Below, piece after piece: positions 8,372-18,173 of a stretch of 64,000 nt of DNA (within the stretch, counting starts at the first letter, position 1; the number at the start of each line of letters is the position of its first letter). The stretch lies in the NCBI RefSeq assembly GCF_048571275.1, contig NZ_CP182357.1, forward strand, positions 2,294,001 through 2,358,000. The letters run 5' to 3'. Source of the stretch: Marinarcus sediminis (GTDB lineage: Bacteria; Campylobacterota; Campylobacteria; Campylobacterales; Arcobacteraceae). Under the pieces are notes generated by a model. That model did no database searches. It was given only the letters and a program-made list of their open reading frames with translations, and was not told where the DNA came from. Both the position numbers and the translations under genes were made by a program.

Positions 8372-10504
8372 CTAATAATTACTGATGGCATCTAAACCAA
8401 TGCTTGAACAAATTTCTATATCTTTTTCATCTTTAATGCTGTCACCAATAACAATAATATCATTTGATTGACCAAAATTTATCACCGTTCTCAAGAAATG
8501 TTTTTTATCTCTGTCTTTAGAGATTGTGGTGGTATAATCTTTGTTGATTCTTAAATAATCTAAATTCAACTCTTCCAATTGGTCAATGGAGAAATCGTTT
8601 GAACTGAATCGTTTTAGAATGATTTTTGAACCAAATCGATGAATTTCGTTTATAAACTCTTTAAAAACTTCTACATTTGTAGATGCATTGTAAGAGGTCA
8701 TACTGAAAACCAAATATTTTGAAACATCTTGATGGTATAAAAACAGCGAATGCAACCAATTGATAAACTCTTTATCTTTTAAAGAAAACATGGAAAGATT
8801 AATCGCAATGTGATAATCAATGGCATTGCTTTGAATAAATTTTACCACCGTTTCAATGATGCCTTTATCAAACTGTACTGCCATGTTGATTTTCTCTGCA
8901 ACAGATATAAATACACCAATGGAGAATTTCTCTTTGTTTTTATCATATAAAATCGGCATCGCTTCTTTCATAATGACAGTATGACTTTCATTGAGTGTTC
9001 GTGTTTCAAAGCCATAAGTCACTTCATATGAATTGCTTTGAATAATTTCTCGAACATTCTCTTCTAAGAACTGGAATTTATCCAATACTTCTGACGGACT
9101 TACAATGTGATAAATCTTTTCTTTTGTTTTAGCTATTGCGTAAGCATCACTGGATGCGTGTAAAATAGAATCAATCGTACCATATTTGTCAAAAGGTACA
9201 AAACTGAAATAGGCCAAATCACTTTTAATTTCATATCTTAATGCCAACTCTTCAAGCTCTGTTTTCAAACTTTGAGCAAATTCAAGCAGTTCTGGCTCTT
9301 TTTCATTTTTTAAAATAATGGCAAATTCGGAACCAAAAAAACGGTACAACGTTGCTTCAATCAGATTCATCTCATAAAACTTATTTTGAACCACATGCGT
9401 AAACTCTTCAATTAAGTGATTGGCCAAAGCCGAACCAAACTCTTTGGTGAAATTTCCCAACGATTCAAGTTTTATGGAACCCACAAAACCATCAGCCCCC
9501 ACAATAAACATATTTTTCAAATCAAGTTCAAACACTTTTTGATTGGGTAAACCTGTTAAGTCATCGGTAAAAACTTTTCGCTCTAATATGCCTTTATTGA
9601 TATTAAGTTCATTGACCACACCAATATATTTGTGCAAAATTTTATTGAGCAATACAAAAGCATCATCCACATCTTTTTGACCAACTTTTTTATCAATTTT
9701 GTGCATAAAGTTATTTTCTAACGCATCGTTCATTGATTTTTTAAATGAAACAATAGGATCCAACAACATTTTTTTAATAAAAACCAGATAAATCAAAAGG
9801 GTAAAAAAGATGACCGTTAAGAGTGTATAAATCAGCCCTTTAAGATATTGTTGTTGAATAGAATCTAAGGATTCAAGCAAAGGTTGTACATCAACACTGT
9901 ATTCACAAGAGGCAAACGGTTGTCCTAAAAAATAGAGATCTCGTTTAAATCTGTTTTGCTCCTTATTTTGACTCACATTTATATCTTTTTCTACGGCATA
10001 ATAGAAGTTTAAATCAGAACTGGTATTGAGTATGCTTCTATTTTTTGATAACAGAAATTTAAATTTAATGCTTTTTTGTAAATCGACAGAGGTCGTATTA
10101 AAAAACTGGTACATATTATTGTTTTGAAGTAATACATAACCATTTTTAACATCAGTGGTAATATCACTGGCACTCCAATCCAGATATTGTGGATAACTTG
10201 AGTTTTTAATCAAACTCTCTTTGGAGAAAAAAAGTGTTTTATATCGAATTTGTATTTTATTTAAATTAAGCGTATTAAGCACCCCTTTAAGTACATCAGA
10301 AGTCGTTTCATAACTGTTGGTTAATATTTTACTCTCTAAATTACCTAAAACAAACTCCATTTTACTGTTAAGTTGAGTAAAAAATTCGGCCCGTGTTTGT
10401 TTGACCTTTTTATCATAATTATAAAAAAATATGCCCGCAATTAAAGCAATAAATAAAACTTCTAAAAGCAAGAGTTTTACATTGTAGGTTAAATTAATTT
10501 TCAT
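8372..10504 (-). CDS. LapD-like inner-membrane c-di-GMP receptor with degenerate GGDEF and EAL domains
   Basis: The 710-residue protein has a membrane segment at about 9-28, a periplasmic domain to about 220, a second membrane segment at about 222-243, a HAMP-like linker, a GGDEF-type domain (about 310-475) and an EAL-type domain (about 485-710). The active-site loop reads FFGSEF instead of GGDEF. The EAL motif is FETR, and the DDFG and KID motifs are replaced (KRFSSND, RIN). Both enzymatic domains therefore look inactive, as in LapD of Pseudomonas, which binds c-di-GMP and controls adhesin release through its periplasmic domain. It overlaps the TolC gene by 4 bp. It probably senses c-di-GMP to tune surface retention or secretion of the RTX protein. 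Confidence 0.8.
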   Translation of the reverse strand: MKINLTYNVKLLLLEVLFIALIAGIFFYNYDKKVKQTRAEFFTQLNSKMEFVLGNLESKILTNSYETTSDVLKGVLNTLNLNKIQIRYKTLFFSKESLIKNSSYPQYLDWSASDITTDVKNGYVLLQNNNMYQFFNTTSVDLQKSIKFKFLLSKNRSILNTSSDLNFYYAVEKDINVSQNKEQNRFKRDLYFLGQPFASCEYSVDVQPLLESLDSIQQQYLKGLIYTLLTVIFFTLLIYLVFIKKMLLDPIVSFKKSMNDALENNFMHKIDKKVGQKDVDDAFVLLNKILHKYIGVVNELNINKGILERKVFTDDLTGLPNQKVFELDLKNMFIVGADGFVGSIKLESLGNFTKEFGSALANHLIEEFTHVVQNKFYEMNLIEATLYRFFGSEFAIILKNEKEPELLEFAQSLKTELEELALRYEIKSDLAYFSFVPFDKYGTIDSILHASSDAYAIAKTKEKIYHIVSPSEVLDKFQFLEENVREIIQSNSYEVTYGFETRTLNESHTVIMKEAMPILYDKNKEKFSIGVFISVAEKINMAVQFDKGIIETVVKFIQSNAIDYHIAINLSMFSLKDKEFINWLHSLFLYHQDVSKYLVFSMTSYNASTNVEVFKEFINEIHRFGSKIILKRFSSNDFSIDQLEELNLDYLRINKDYTTTISKDRDKKHFLRTVINFGQSNDIIVIGDSIKDEKDIEICSSIGLDAISNY

Positions 10505-13170
10505 AATTTCTCTTCTTTAATTACGTCATCTGTGGCTTCATTGTTCTGTTCAAAATGAACTTCAGTTGGTGCTTGAGCATTAGTAGGAAGCGTTCTTTTT
10601 TTTGTTTGAGAAGTGGCTTCTACCGCAAGAGGCTTCTTGACTTCTTCATTAACAGATTCAGGAAGCTCTTTTTGCATCTCTTTTTTAGGTTTTACTTCCT
10701 CTTTTTTTTCTGTTTTTTTGGCTTTTGGTTTTAACTCTCTTAGTTGCGTGGTTGTCTTTTTAGAAACCGTTTCATACTCCACTTTATCTGTATACGTTTC
10801 AGGTACTCCCAACTCTAAGATTTTATATTTTTCAAATAACTCTTGTTTGTCTTTGATAAACTCAATGACTGGGAAATATTTATCTCTGGTGTCATAAGAG
10901 AGTTGAGACATTGCCGCTTTAGCTTCATCGTATGTTTCAAACACGCCATATACGACTTTAATCCACTCTGCATTTGTGCCATATCTGAAAATCAACGATT
11001 TGTCATATATGTTCTCTTTATTAACCAATTGAATTGCATCATCCAGTTTTGCAAAGGTTACAACATTGATAGTATAACTGTCTGGTCTGGCTTGAATAAA
11101 TTGCTCTTTAAATGCCTTATTGGTAAAGTATGGTTTTGGTGGTTTTGGTGCCATTTTAATGGTGGTTGTCTCTACAAACTCTTTTGGTCGTAATTCATCA
11201 AAACCATCAATAAATGTTTTATAATACTCTTTAATCTCTTTAATTGAAACGACCTTATACTCTTTATTGTCCATCTTTGGCAGTTGTGTTAAAACAGCAT
11301 TCGCTTCATCTTGATTGTCATAAATTCCATACGCCATAATATTTTTAAGTTTATAATCATTTAAAATATCCACCATAAATGCTTGTTTAGAGAGCTTATG
11401 ATTTTTAATAAATGCAAACGTATCATACATCGTATCAAACTCACCAATATAGAGTGTAAAATAGTCATCATTGGTGTCTAAAAACTTATCTTTAAAGAGT
11501 AAAATATCTTCAATGGTATCAGATTGTTTGATTTCATCACTCTTTTCATCTTTTTTAAATACAGAAGCCAAAGCTATTAAATCAATGTCCTCTTGTGTAT
11601 GGGCATTCTTTTTATTATAATGGCTTGGTCTAAAATCAATAAAGGTATCTTTGGTTGGATCTAAATCAAAATGCTCGACCAATTGTCCGGATTCAAAAAG
11701 CATTTTAAAATAGTCATTTAATCTGTTTTGATAAGATTCAATCAGTGAAACTTGTGCGGAATTGAGCTGTCGTTGTGCTGTAAGCAGTGTTTGTAAATCT
11801 TGTTCACCGTTTTTAAACGTTTCCCAATACGATTCAACAGTAAGCTGCGAAGATTGAACTTCTTCTTTGGTACTTCGGATTGAACTCTCTAAAGCATTTA
11901 ACGATTGATGTAAGTTAGAGATGATCCACTTCACTTTTCTTCTTTCTTCTTCCGTCTTATACTTATTTTCTCGAATAGTACTGTAACTTGAGAGCAATGC
12001 GTTCGAGTCTTTATCTCCATTGTACAAATTGTAGGTCACTTTAACATAAGCTTCATTTTTATTTTGTCGGTAAAAATCTTCTGGCGCAATATCTTTATCA
12101 TAAATTCTCGTATGTGTAAATTCCAAATCAACTTTTGGTTTAAATGCAGATTCTGCACTTTTGAGTTTATACTTTTCAGTTTCAAGTGTAAGCAGATAAC
12201 TGACAACATTGAGATTACGTTCATTAGCAATTTTTAGAACCTCTTCTAAAGGTTGAAGTTCTAAAGTAAACTCATATTCATATGGCAAAGTATATTTGAA
12301 ATCTTCTCCAGCCACATACTCATAATATTTTATTGCTTCAACAAATTTAGAGTTAGTTTTTGAAAGTTTTGATTGAGCATTTGAAACACTGGCTTTAATT
12401 GAACTGATATCTCCAAGTGAAGCAGCACCTAAATCATATTTGGTGGTGACAATCTCTAAAATCTTTTGCAACATCTCCATGTTGATTCTTGTTGCATAAA
12501 GAGATTGATAGGAAAAAACGACGCCAAAATAAGCATTAATGGCATTTTGAATCTCTTTAGAAATTGCCAATTCATATCGATTTTTAGCAACTTCTAGACT
12601 TTTTTTCAAACCATCAATTTTATTCTGTGTGGCACCACCTGCATACAAATTTTGTTTGATGAGTATTTTTAAAGTCTCATCTTGATATCGATTTTTCCCT
12701 TTATCAGCACCCGCATCACCCGGTGATACTTTTGTATTTCCAAACTTATATTCCATATCAACCGTTGGCTTATACCCTGCGTAAGCATCATCCAGTGTCA
12801 ATTTGGCTTGTCGTACTTTTTCTCGTGCAATTTTAATGTTGTAATTTTGAGATACCGTCTCTAAAATAACATCAAGCAGTGTTACTTTGGCATAATCTTT
12901 GATATCTATTTCATTATCTGCACCAAATACTTTTTTGGATTTGACTTTAACCGTTGGTGTGATGGTTCCAATATTCCCCGTATAAATTCCATCAATCAGA
13001 TTAGAGCCTTTTGTCTCTTGAATATATGTTTTTGGGTCTTTTTCAACAACAGAAGAAGCTTTTTCTTCGTTTTGAGTATCAGTTGCTTGAACCGCAGTTT
13101 CTGCACTTATCCCATAAAAAAAGAGTAACTGAAAAATACATAAAATTTTAATCATATTTTGCTTCATCAT
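10501..13170 (-). CDS. TolC-family outer-membrane channel with C-terminal SPOR-like repeats
   Basis: The 889-residue protein has a signal peptide (about 1-23) and a TolC/OEP region at about 100-520 with two long helical halves. In the C-terminal half two units of about 80 residues (about 571-655 and 698-775) have the pattern of SPOR domains: beta strand, 'A' helix, then a V.yGvF...deA segment. These domains usually bind denuded peptidoglycan glycan. A Lys/Glu/Pro-rich tail (790-889) follows. Ordinary TolC proteins have about 450-500 residues, so this is a marked extension. It should form the outer-membrane exit of the type I system whose ABC and HlyD parts are divergent at 16-19 kb. The ATG overlaps the stop of the OmpA-like gene. 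Confidence 0.82.
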   Translation of the reverse strand: MMKQNMIKILCIFQLLFFYGISAETAVQATDTQNEEKASSVVEKDPKTYIQETKGSNLIDGIYTGNIGTITPTVKVKSKKVFGADNEIDIKDYAKVTLLDVILETVSQNYNIKIAREKVRQAKLTLDDAYAGYKPTVDMEYKFGNTKVSPGDAGADKGKNRYQDETLKILIKQNLYAGGATQNKIDGLKKSLEVAKNRYELAISKEIQNAINAYFGVVFSYQSLYATRINMEMLQKILEIVTTKYDLGAASLGDISSIKASVSNAQSKLSKTNSKFVEAIKYYEYVAGEDFKYTLPYEYEFTLELQPLEEVLKIANERNLNVVSYLLTLETEKYKLKSAESAFKPKVDLEFTHTRIYDKDIAPEDFYRQNKNEAYVKVTYNLYNGDKDSNALLSSYSTIRENKYKTEEERRKVKWIISNLHQSLNALESSIRSTKEEVQSSQLTVESYWETFKNGEQDLQTLLTAQRQLNSAQVSLIESYQNRLNDYFKMLFESGQLVEHFDLDPTKDTFIDFRPSHYNKKNAHTQEDIDLIALASVFKKDEKSDEIKQSDTIEDILLFKDKFLDTNDDYFTLYIGEFDTMYDTFAFIKNHKLSKQAFMVDILNDYKLKNIMAYGIYDNQDEANAVLTQLPKMDNKEYKVVSIKEIKEYYKTFIDGFDELRPKEFVETTTIKMAPKPPKPYFTNKAFKEQFIQARPDSYTINVVTFAKLDDAIQLVNKENIYDKSLIFRYGTNAEWIKVVYGVFETYDEAKAAMSQLSYDTRDKYFPVIEFIKDKQELFEKYKILELGVPETYTDKVEYETVSKKTTTQLRELKPKAKKTEKKEEVKPKKEMQKELPESVNEEVKKPLAVEATSQTKKRTLPTNAQAPTEVHFEQNNEATDDVIKEEKL

Positions 13171-13826
13171 TATTTTTTTACAATCCTAATAATCAGATAA
13201 CCAAACTCATTTTCATTTTGTATGTTCGTGCTGTTGGGTCGTAACAAATCAACTTGAACATCTTTAATATCATAATTTAATTGTCGAATTAAATTACGTG
13301 CATTGATGGTTCTTGCTAAAGATATTTGTTTCATCACTGTAGCACTGACTTGATTTGTGGGGTCAATGGCACTGATTTTTACAATGTGTCTTGGATACTT
13401 CGCTTTCATGCTATTGATAAACGCTTTAACTTTTAAAATAGTAGGGTTATCCAATTTAATTTCATTTCCACCAAAATTTAATATAAGATAATCATCGGCT
13501 TCAATGGTCGCTTGTTTACTGTTTTCATCTTCATAGATTCGACTGAAGTCTTTCCCGGCACTCTCTATATCTCCCACCTCTTTTTTCACTTCTGGTTCAA
13601 CAACAGCATCTGAGGTGTCTTTTTGTACTTGATTTGGCTCTTGGCTTAATATCAATTGATCTGTTGCCACAGTTCCTGTATAGGAAACTTTAAATTTAAA
13701 TTGCGCGTAATACCCAATATTTACGATGGTAATAAGCAAAAACAGAAGTAAAACCAAAATTACAGAAGAGAAAATATCAACAAAGGGTGGCCAAGGATTA
13801 AACTCTTCATTACATCTTTTTGCCAT
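13170..13826 (-). CDS. ExbD/MotB-like protein with periplasmic OmpA-like domain
   Basis: The 218-residue protein has a short cytoplasmic N-terminus, one membrane helix (PFVDIFSSVILVLLLFLL) with an Asp at residue 17 near its cytoplasmic end, and a periplasmic part whose last 110 residues resemble an OmpA/MotB peptidoglycan-binding fold (LARTINARNLIRQL). The Asp position matches the proton-carrying residue of ExbD, TolR and MotB. It lies directly downstream of the MotA/TolQ-like gene (4-bp gap), so the two should form a proton-driven stator-like complex. MotB/OmpA pairs also occur in Zorya defence, but no Zorya effector genes are nearby. The secretion context points to energising or positioning the adhesin exporter. 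Confidence 0.78.
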   Translation of the reverse strand: MAKRCNEEFNPWPPFVDIFSSVILVLLLFLLITIVNIGYYAQFKFKVSYTGTVATDQLILSQEPNQVQKDTSDAVVEPEVKKEVGDIESAGKDFSRIYEDENSKQATIEADDYLILNFGGNEIKLDNPTILKVKAFINSMKAKYPRHIVKISAIDPTNQVSATVMKQISLARTINARNLIRQLNYDIKDVQVDLLRPNSTNIQNENEFGYLIIRIVKK

Positions 13827-13830
13827 AAAA

Positions 13831-14997
13831 CTACTTTCTTAAATCGTTTTCAATGTTGCTTAATCTTTTGTCAAAAGTTTCAACGAAAGTTTGCATCATA
13901 TCTTGATTTTGTTTTTGCAAATCGAGCAACTGTTTGGTTGCTTTATTTTGACTTGTTGCAATATTGGCTAAACTTTGAATTGATTCATCCAGCGTATTGG
14001 TATTGGAAAATTGGTTGATGTTTAACTCTTTAATTGAGTTAACTACATTTTCTAACAGAGCAATTTGATTGTTGGCTGCTTTACTTGAAGTATCTAAATT
14101 TTCAGACAACATTTTATACGCAACTTCATTGCCTTCAGCACTTCTTTTAAACTCCTCTTTTAAATCAGTAAAAAGATTGATAAATTTACCTGTAGAGAGC
14201 ATATTAATGGCAGAAGAGGATTGCGCAGCAGCTGCTTGAGCAGGATCGGCAGGAAGTTGATTTCCACTCACACTGGCATTAAATTGTTGAATGACATCAG
14301 AAGATTGAGTATCAATAATTTTACCCTTCATCCAATCTTCAATATCTTCAATAAAAGACTCTTGGTTACGACTTAAAATATAGGTTTTAACACTTAAAAT
14401 AATCGCCGTTGCAACCCCAAATAATGAAGATCCAAACCCAATAGCCATACCACTTAAAGGGCCAGCAAACCCAGCAATAACTTCGGCTAAATTTATATCC
14501 CCACTCAAAGATAAAATAATCGCACCCATCTCATCAATTGATTTAAGTAACCCCGTAAATGTACCAAAAAGTCCAATCATCAAAGCCGTTGCCGTAAAGA
14601 AGTTAACATACACTTTTTGATTAGCAAACTTCTCTTCTAACCACGAAGTTACATCTTTTGCTTCATCTTGAGTAAAATATAAAACACCGTTTTTAGCTCT
14701 TTTATAAAACATGTGAGCAATATTTGCAGGCATAATTCTATCAATACCATTGAGGTAATAGATGAGTTGATCCCCTTTTTTATATGCCAAAATACCAAAA
14801 GTTCCAGCTAGCATCGTCAATCTGAATGCTGCATGATACACTATTACCATACCAATAGCCAATACGGTTAATACAGCGATATTAAAAGTCAGTGTCGCCA
14901 TAAAAAAGCTGATAAACATTTTAAAGTTGGCAAATACTAAGAAAAATATAAATAACCAAAATATAAAATAGACTTTTAAAATCTTTATTCTTCTCAT
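13831..14997 (-). CDS. MotA/TolQ/ExbB-family proton channel protein with coiled-coil tail
   Basis: The 388-residue protein has two N-terminal membrane segments (about 8-62) and a pair of later ones containing MIGLFGTFTGLL (about 140) and GMAIGFGSSLFGVATAIIL (about 185). These are the signature helices of MotA, TolQ and ExbB. The C-terminal 150 residues are cytoplasmic, Gln/Asn/Lys-rich and predicted to coil. An Ala/Gln-rich linker lies near residue 255. The protein would pair with the Asp-containing membrane helix of the next gene to conduct protons. Stator genes are rare in canonical type I secretion loci, so this pair is a notable feature of the cluster. Confidence 0.8.
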   Translation of the reverse strand: MRRIKILKVYFIFWLFIFFLVFANFKMFISFFMATLTFNIAVLTVLAIGMVIVYHAAFRLTMLAGTFGILAYKKGDQLIYYLNGIDRIMPANIAHMFYKRAKNGVLYFTQDEAKDVTSWLEEKFANQKVYVNFFTATALMIGLFGTFTGLLKSIDEMGAIILSLSGDINLAEVIAGFAGPLSGMAIGFGSSLFGVATAIILSVKTYILSRNQESFIEDIEDWMKGKIIDTQSSDVIQQFNASVSGNQLPADPAQAAAAQSSSAINMLSTGKFINLFTDLKEEFKRSAEGNEVAYKMLSENLDTSSKAANNQIALLENVVNSIKELNINQFSNTNTLDESIQSLANIATSQNKATKQLLDLQKQNQDMMQTFVETFDKRLSNIENDLRK

Positions 14998-15005
14998 AAT
15001 CTACC

Positions 15006-15959
15006 TTAAAACAAAAATAAAATTATTGATATAACCAACCCTAAAGCAACTGTCGTAACGGTATTGGTCATATTGTCTGCAATATTAACAAATCCCCCAC
15101 TGACTTCTGTACTCTCCCCTACAATAATCAATCCAATATCCGCACCATTGATGTCAGTAATTTTTTTGACAATTTTAAAATAACCTTGGTCGATAGTATA
15201 TTTATCTTTTAAAAATTGGAGATAAGTCCCCTCTTCCATTGTCGCCATAGAAGCTGCAAACTTAGTGTCATATCGAACTTGTTCTAAAGTATACTCTTGA
15301 TTGACCTCTTTATATTTTCCCGTTTTTGCTTCTAAAGATATAAAAGGCAACATCTTCTTATCGAGTAAAAAGACATATTCGCCTCCTTGTTTAACAAAAT
15401 CATTTCGTAAAGAGTGAATGGACTCTTTAATTTCTAATACACCATAAACCGCACCATCACGTTCAAGCGGGTAGATATAAACGAAAAAGACACCATCATT
15501 TAAAACTTCTGTTCCAAAAAGTACTCTTTTGGTTCGAATAACAGTATTAATACTGTTTCTGAATACTCTGTCTTTATTGGTAACATTCATAATATCAATA
15601 CTTAAATCCACAAAACCACTTTTAACAAACTCTTCATTAACAAAGTTTTTGACCGCTTCCATTCCAATGGTATTATTGGTCTCAATGGCATTTAAAAGCC
15701 ATCCGTTTTGTCTCATTCCCACAAATATTTTTTCAAACTCTGTTTTTTTATTGTCCATTTTTACATTTAAGAGTCGTTCATAGTTACTTGTCATACTTTG
15801 ATAAACTTCTTTTGAAACACGATCTGTCATTGTTGTAATAACATACATACAAATAAATATACCACTGATTGAAACAACCGATAAAGTTGTGAACCAAAGA
15901 CCTTTGTTTTTCTTAAGTTTGGCCAACAGCTCTTGTAAACGTTTGATGAGTGTAAACAT
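15006..15959 (-). CDS. Membrane-anchored periplasmic Cache-type sensor without output domain
   Basis: The 317-residue protein has one membrane helix at about 21-43, a periplasmic domain of about 245 residues resembling the double Cache domains of chemoreceptors and kinases, and a second helix at the very C-terminus (about 298-317). It ends only at the last residues of that helix. No HAMP, kinase, GGDEF or methyl-accepting domain follows, and the next gene begins 9 bp downstream. It is the first gene of the minus-strand cluster. It may signal to the MotA/ExbD pair or the LapD-like receptor through membrane contacts. Ligand unknown. Confidence 0.7.
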   Translation of the reverse strand: MFTLIKRLQELLAKLKKNKGLWFTTLSVVSISGIFICMYVITTMTDRVSKEVYQSMTSNYERLLNVKMDNKKTEFEKIFVGMRQNGWLLNAIETNNTIGMEAVKNFVNEEFVKSGFVDLSIDIMNVTNKDRVFRNSINTVIRTKRVLFGTEVLNDGVFFVYIYPLERDGAVYGVLEIKESIHSLRNDFVKQGGEYVFLLDKKMLPFISLEAKTGKYKEVNQEYTLEQVRYDTKFAASMATMEEGTYLQFLKDKYTIDQGYFKIVKKITDINGADIGLIIVGESTEVSGGFVNIADNMTNTVTTVALGLVISIILFLF

Positions 15960-16093
15960 TGAATATAATCCTAAATATTATAATAAATGTGCATTTTATA
16001 GTAACAAAACATAACAACAACTTAAAGTATAATTTTTTTATAAGTTAAATTTAAATATAATAATATAACTTTAATCAAGGCAATACAGACAAA
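15960..16093. promoter_or_regulatory. Divergent promoter region between the two halves of the secretion cluster
   Basis: This 134-bp, very AT-rich gap separates the minus-strand sensor/TolC/RTX unit from the plus-strand ABC exporter. On the plus strand, TATAATATAAC-like hexamers near 16057-16068 can serve as -10 elements. On the minus strand similar TATAAT-like strings occur near 15970-15985. A shared regulatory region would allow coordinated expression. No clear operator is seen. Confidence 0.4.
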
Positions 16094-18172
16094 ATGGATC
16101 AAACTTCCCTGCTTTACAATTTCAAATTCATGTTAGATTTTTACTATGGTGAAGTCACAATTGATACTATTTTAACCTTAGATGCTACTAAATCCGATAA
16201 ATTCAACGAAGACTCTATTTTTACAGTGTGTGAACAAATCGGACTTATCTCTTTAAAAAAAGAGATTTCAGCCGACAATATTCCCAACCATTTTTTACCC
16301 TGTATCATTCTTGATGAAAATGGTAATCCGGTTATTTATCAAAGAAATATTGCCAATAAAAAGATAGAACTTTATGATGTTATTGAGAAAAAAGCATTTG
16401 AAATTGATTTAAATGAATTAAAAAAATTTAATCAAGCAATTTTAATCTTTAGAGAAGAGTCAAAAAAAGAGTTACTGGACAAACTCAGCAACAATCAGTG
16501 GTTTTGGGAACCGGTCAAATCGTTTTGGAAATCCTACGTGGAAGTGGGGATTTTAACTTTTTTCATCAACTTATTTGCCCTATTTGTTCCTTTATATACA
16601 CGAATTGTTTATGACCGAGTTGTGCCTAATGAAGCCTATGAAACCCTTTTTGTGCTCAGCTTTGGGCTGATTATTGCCTTAATCTTTGAGCTTATTTTCA
16701 AAAGTGTAAGAAACCATATAATCGATAAAACGGGGAAAAAACTCTCCTTATATTTAGAAGAAGATCTCATGAAAAGAGTATTGAGTTTACAATCACAATA
16801 TGACACCCTGATGACCGGTGCAAAAGCAAACCTTTTCAGAGAACTGGCTGTCGTACGAGATTTTTTTGCCACAAAATCAATTGTTCAAGTCATTGATTTT
16901 CCTTTTTTCATTTTTGCTCTCATTGCCATTGCTTGTATTTCACCTGCCGTTGCTTTAGTGCCTTTTACCGTTGCTTTGCTTATTGTCATCATCAACTTTA
17001 CGCTGCAAGGGCCCATTGCAAATTTAAGTAAAAAGCATTTAGAGAACATTCAATCCAAACAGAACTATTTGGTTGAATCCATTCAAGGAAGCGATACAGT
17101 AAAACTTTCAAATGCCATGTCATCTAAACTCTTTAATTGGAGAAACATTATTGCACATGTTGAAAATATTCAAGTTAAAATTCAACGTGTCAATGCGTTT
17201 GCCTTTAACTCTTCACAAAGTTTAATTCAACTGACGACGATTTTAGTAGTAGTCGTAGGTGTTTTTGAAATTTCACAGAAAAACTTAACCGTGGGGGGAT
17301 TAATTGCGGTGACAATTCTTGCCAGTCGTGCAATGGTTCCGGTTATTAATATTTCGGGAATGGTCATTAAATTTAAAGAGATCAAAGACTCATTAAACAA
17401 CTTGAAAGATTTTTGGAGTCTGCCTTTAGAAAATGAAAAAAACATTGAAGTTGGTTTGGGAAAACTGCAAGGAAATATTGAATTTAAAAATGTCTCTTAT
17501 TTCTTTAAAAATTCAAAATATCCCTCTGTAGATAATATCAGCTTCAAAATCAATGCCGGTGAAAAAATTGGTATTATTGGACAAACGGGTGCCGGTAAAT
17601 CTACCATTTTAAAACTGATTACGGGATTGTTACACCCAACACAAGGAAGCATTTTTATCGACAATCACGATATCTCAACGGTGCATCCTGTTGAAATACG
17701 ACAAAACATTGGTGTCATGCCCCAAGATCCTTTTTTATTTAATGGAACACTTAAAGAGAACATAGAACTTTCAAAACCCATCAGTAAAGAGAAGATGATG
17801 GAACTCATTACATTAACGGGGCTTGAAGAATTGGTTAAAAAAAGTGGTCAAGGCGATGGAATACCAGTAGGAGAGAGAGGTTCAAACTTAAGTACAGGAC
17901 AACGCCATCTTGTTGCCCTTGCCAGAGCCATTGTCAGTGACCCCTCTATTTTAATTTTAGATGAACCAACAACAGGGCTTGATGTAGGATTAGAGAAAAA
18001 ATTGATGGAAAATTTACGATACATTGTCCAAGATAAAACACTCTTTTTAATCACACACCGATTTGCCGCATTGGAGTTGGTCAACAGAATTTTGGTCATT
18101 AACAACGGGAAAATCGTTGCAGATGGTCCAAGAGATTCCGTTTTACAAGCATTAAGAAATCCAAAGGCATAA
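16094..18172 (+). CDS. Type I secretion ABC exporter (HlyB/LapB type)
   Basis: The 692-residue protein has an N-terminal domain of about 130 residues resembling the C39-like domain of HlyB-type exporters. I see no conserved catalytic Cys, so it is likely a non-proteolytic docking domain. A six-helix membrane domain (about 145-430) follows, then a nucleotide-binding domain with Walker A GQTGAGKST (about 496), signature LSTGQ (about 600), Walker B ILILDEPT and the H-loop ITHR. It pumps the RTX substrate through the inner membrane together with the HlyD adaptor, whose gene starts 1 bp after this stop. Confidence 0.92.
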   Translation: MDQTSLLYNFKFMLDFYYGEVTIDTILTLDATKSDKFNEDSIFTVCEQIGLISLKKEISADNIPNHFLPCIILDENGNPVIYQRNIANKKIELYDVIEKKAFEIDLNELKKFNQAILIFREESKKELLDKLSNNQWFWEPVKSFWKSYVEVGILTFFINLFALFVPLYTRIVYDRVVPNEAYETLFVLSFGLIIALIFELIFKSVRNHIIDKTGKKLSLYLEEDLMKRVLSLQSQYDTLMTGAKANLFRELAVVRDFFATKSIVQVIDFPFFIFALIAIACISPAVALVPFTVALLIVIINFTLQGPIANLSKKHLENIQSKQNYLVESIQGSDTVKLSNAMSSKLFNWRNIIAHVENIQVKIQRVNAFAFNSSQSLIQLTTILVVVVGVFEISQKNLTVGGLIAVTILASRAMVPVINISGMVIKFKEIKDSLNNLKDFWSLPLENEKNIEVGLGKLQGNIEFKNVSYFFKNSKYPSVDNISFKINAGEKIGIIGQTGAGKSTILKLITGLLHPTQGSIFIDNHDISTVHPVEIRQNIGVMPQDPFLFNGTLKENIELSKPISKEKMMELITLTGLEELVKKSGQGDGIPVGERGSNLSTGQRHLVALARAIVSDPSILILDEPTTGLDVGLEKKLMENLRYIVQDKTLFLITHRFAALELVNRILVINNGKIVADGPRDSVLQALRNPKA

Positions 18173-18173
18173 G

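Noticed and set aside
13170..14997. Zorya anti-phage system (ZorA/ZorB)
   Set aside because: The channel pair fits in general, but no ZorC/ZorD or ZorE genes are adjacent and all neighbours belong to type I secretion.
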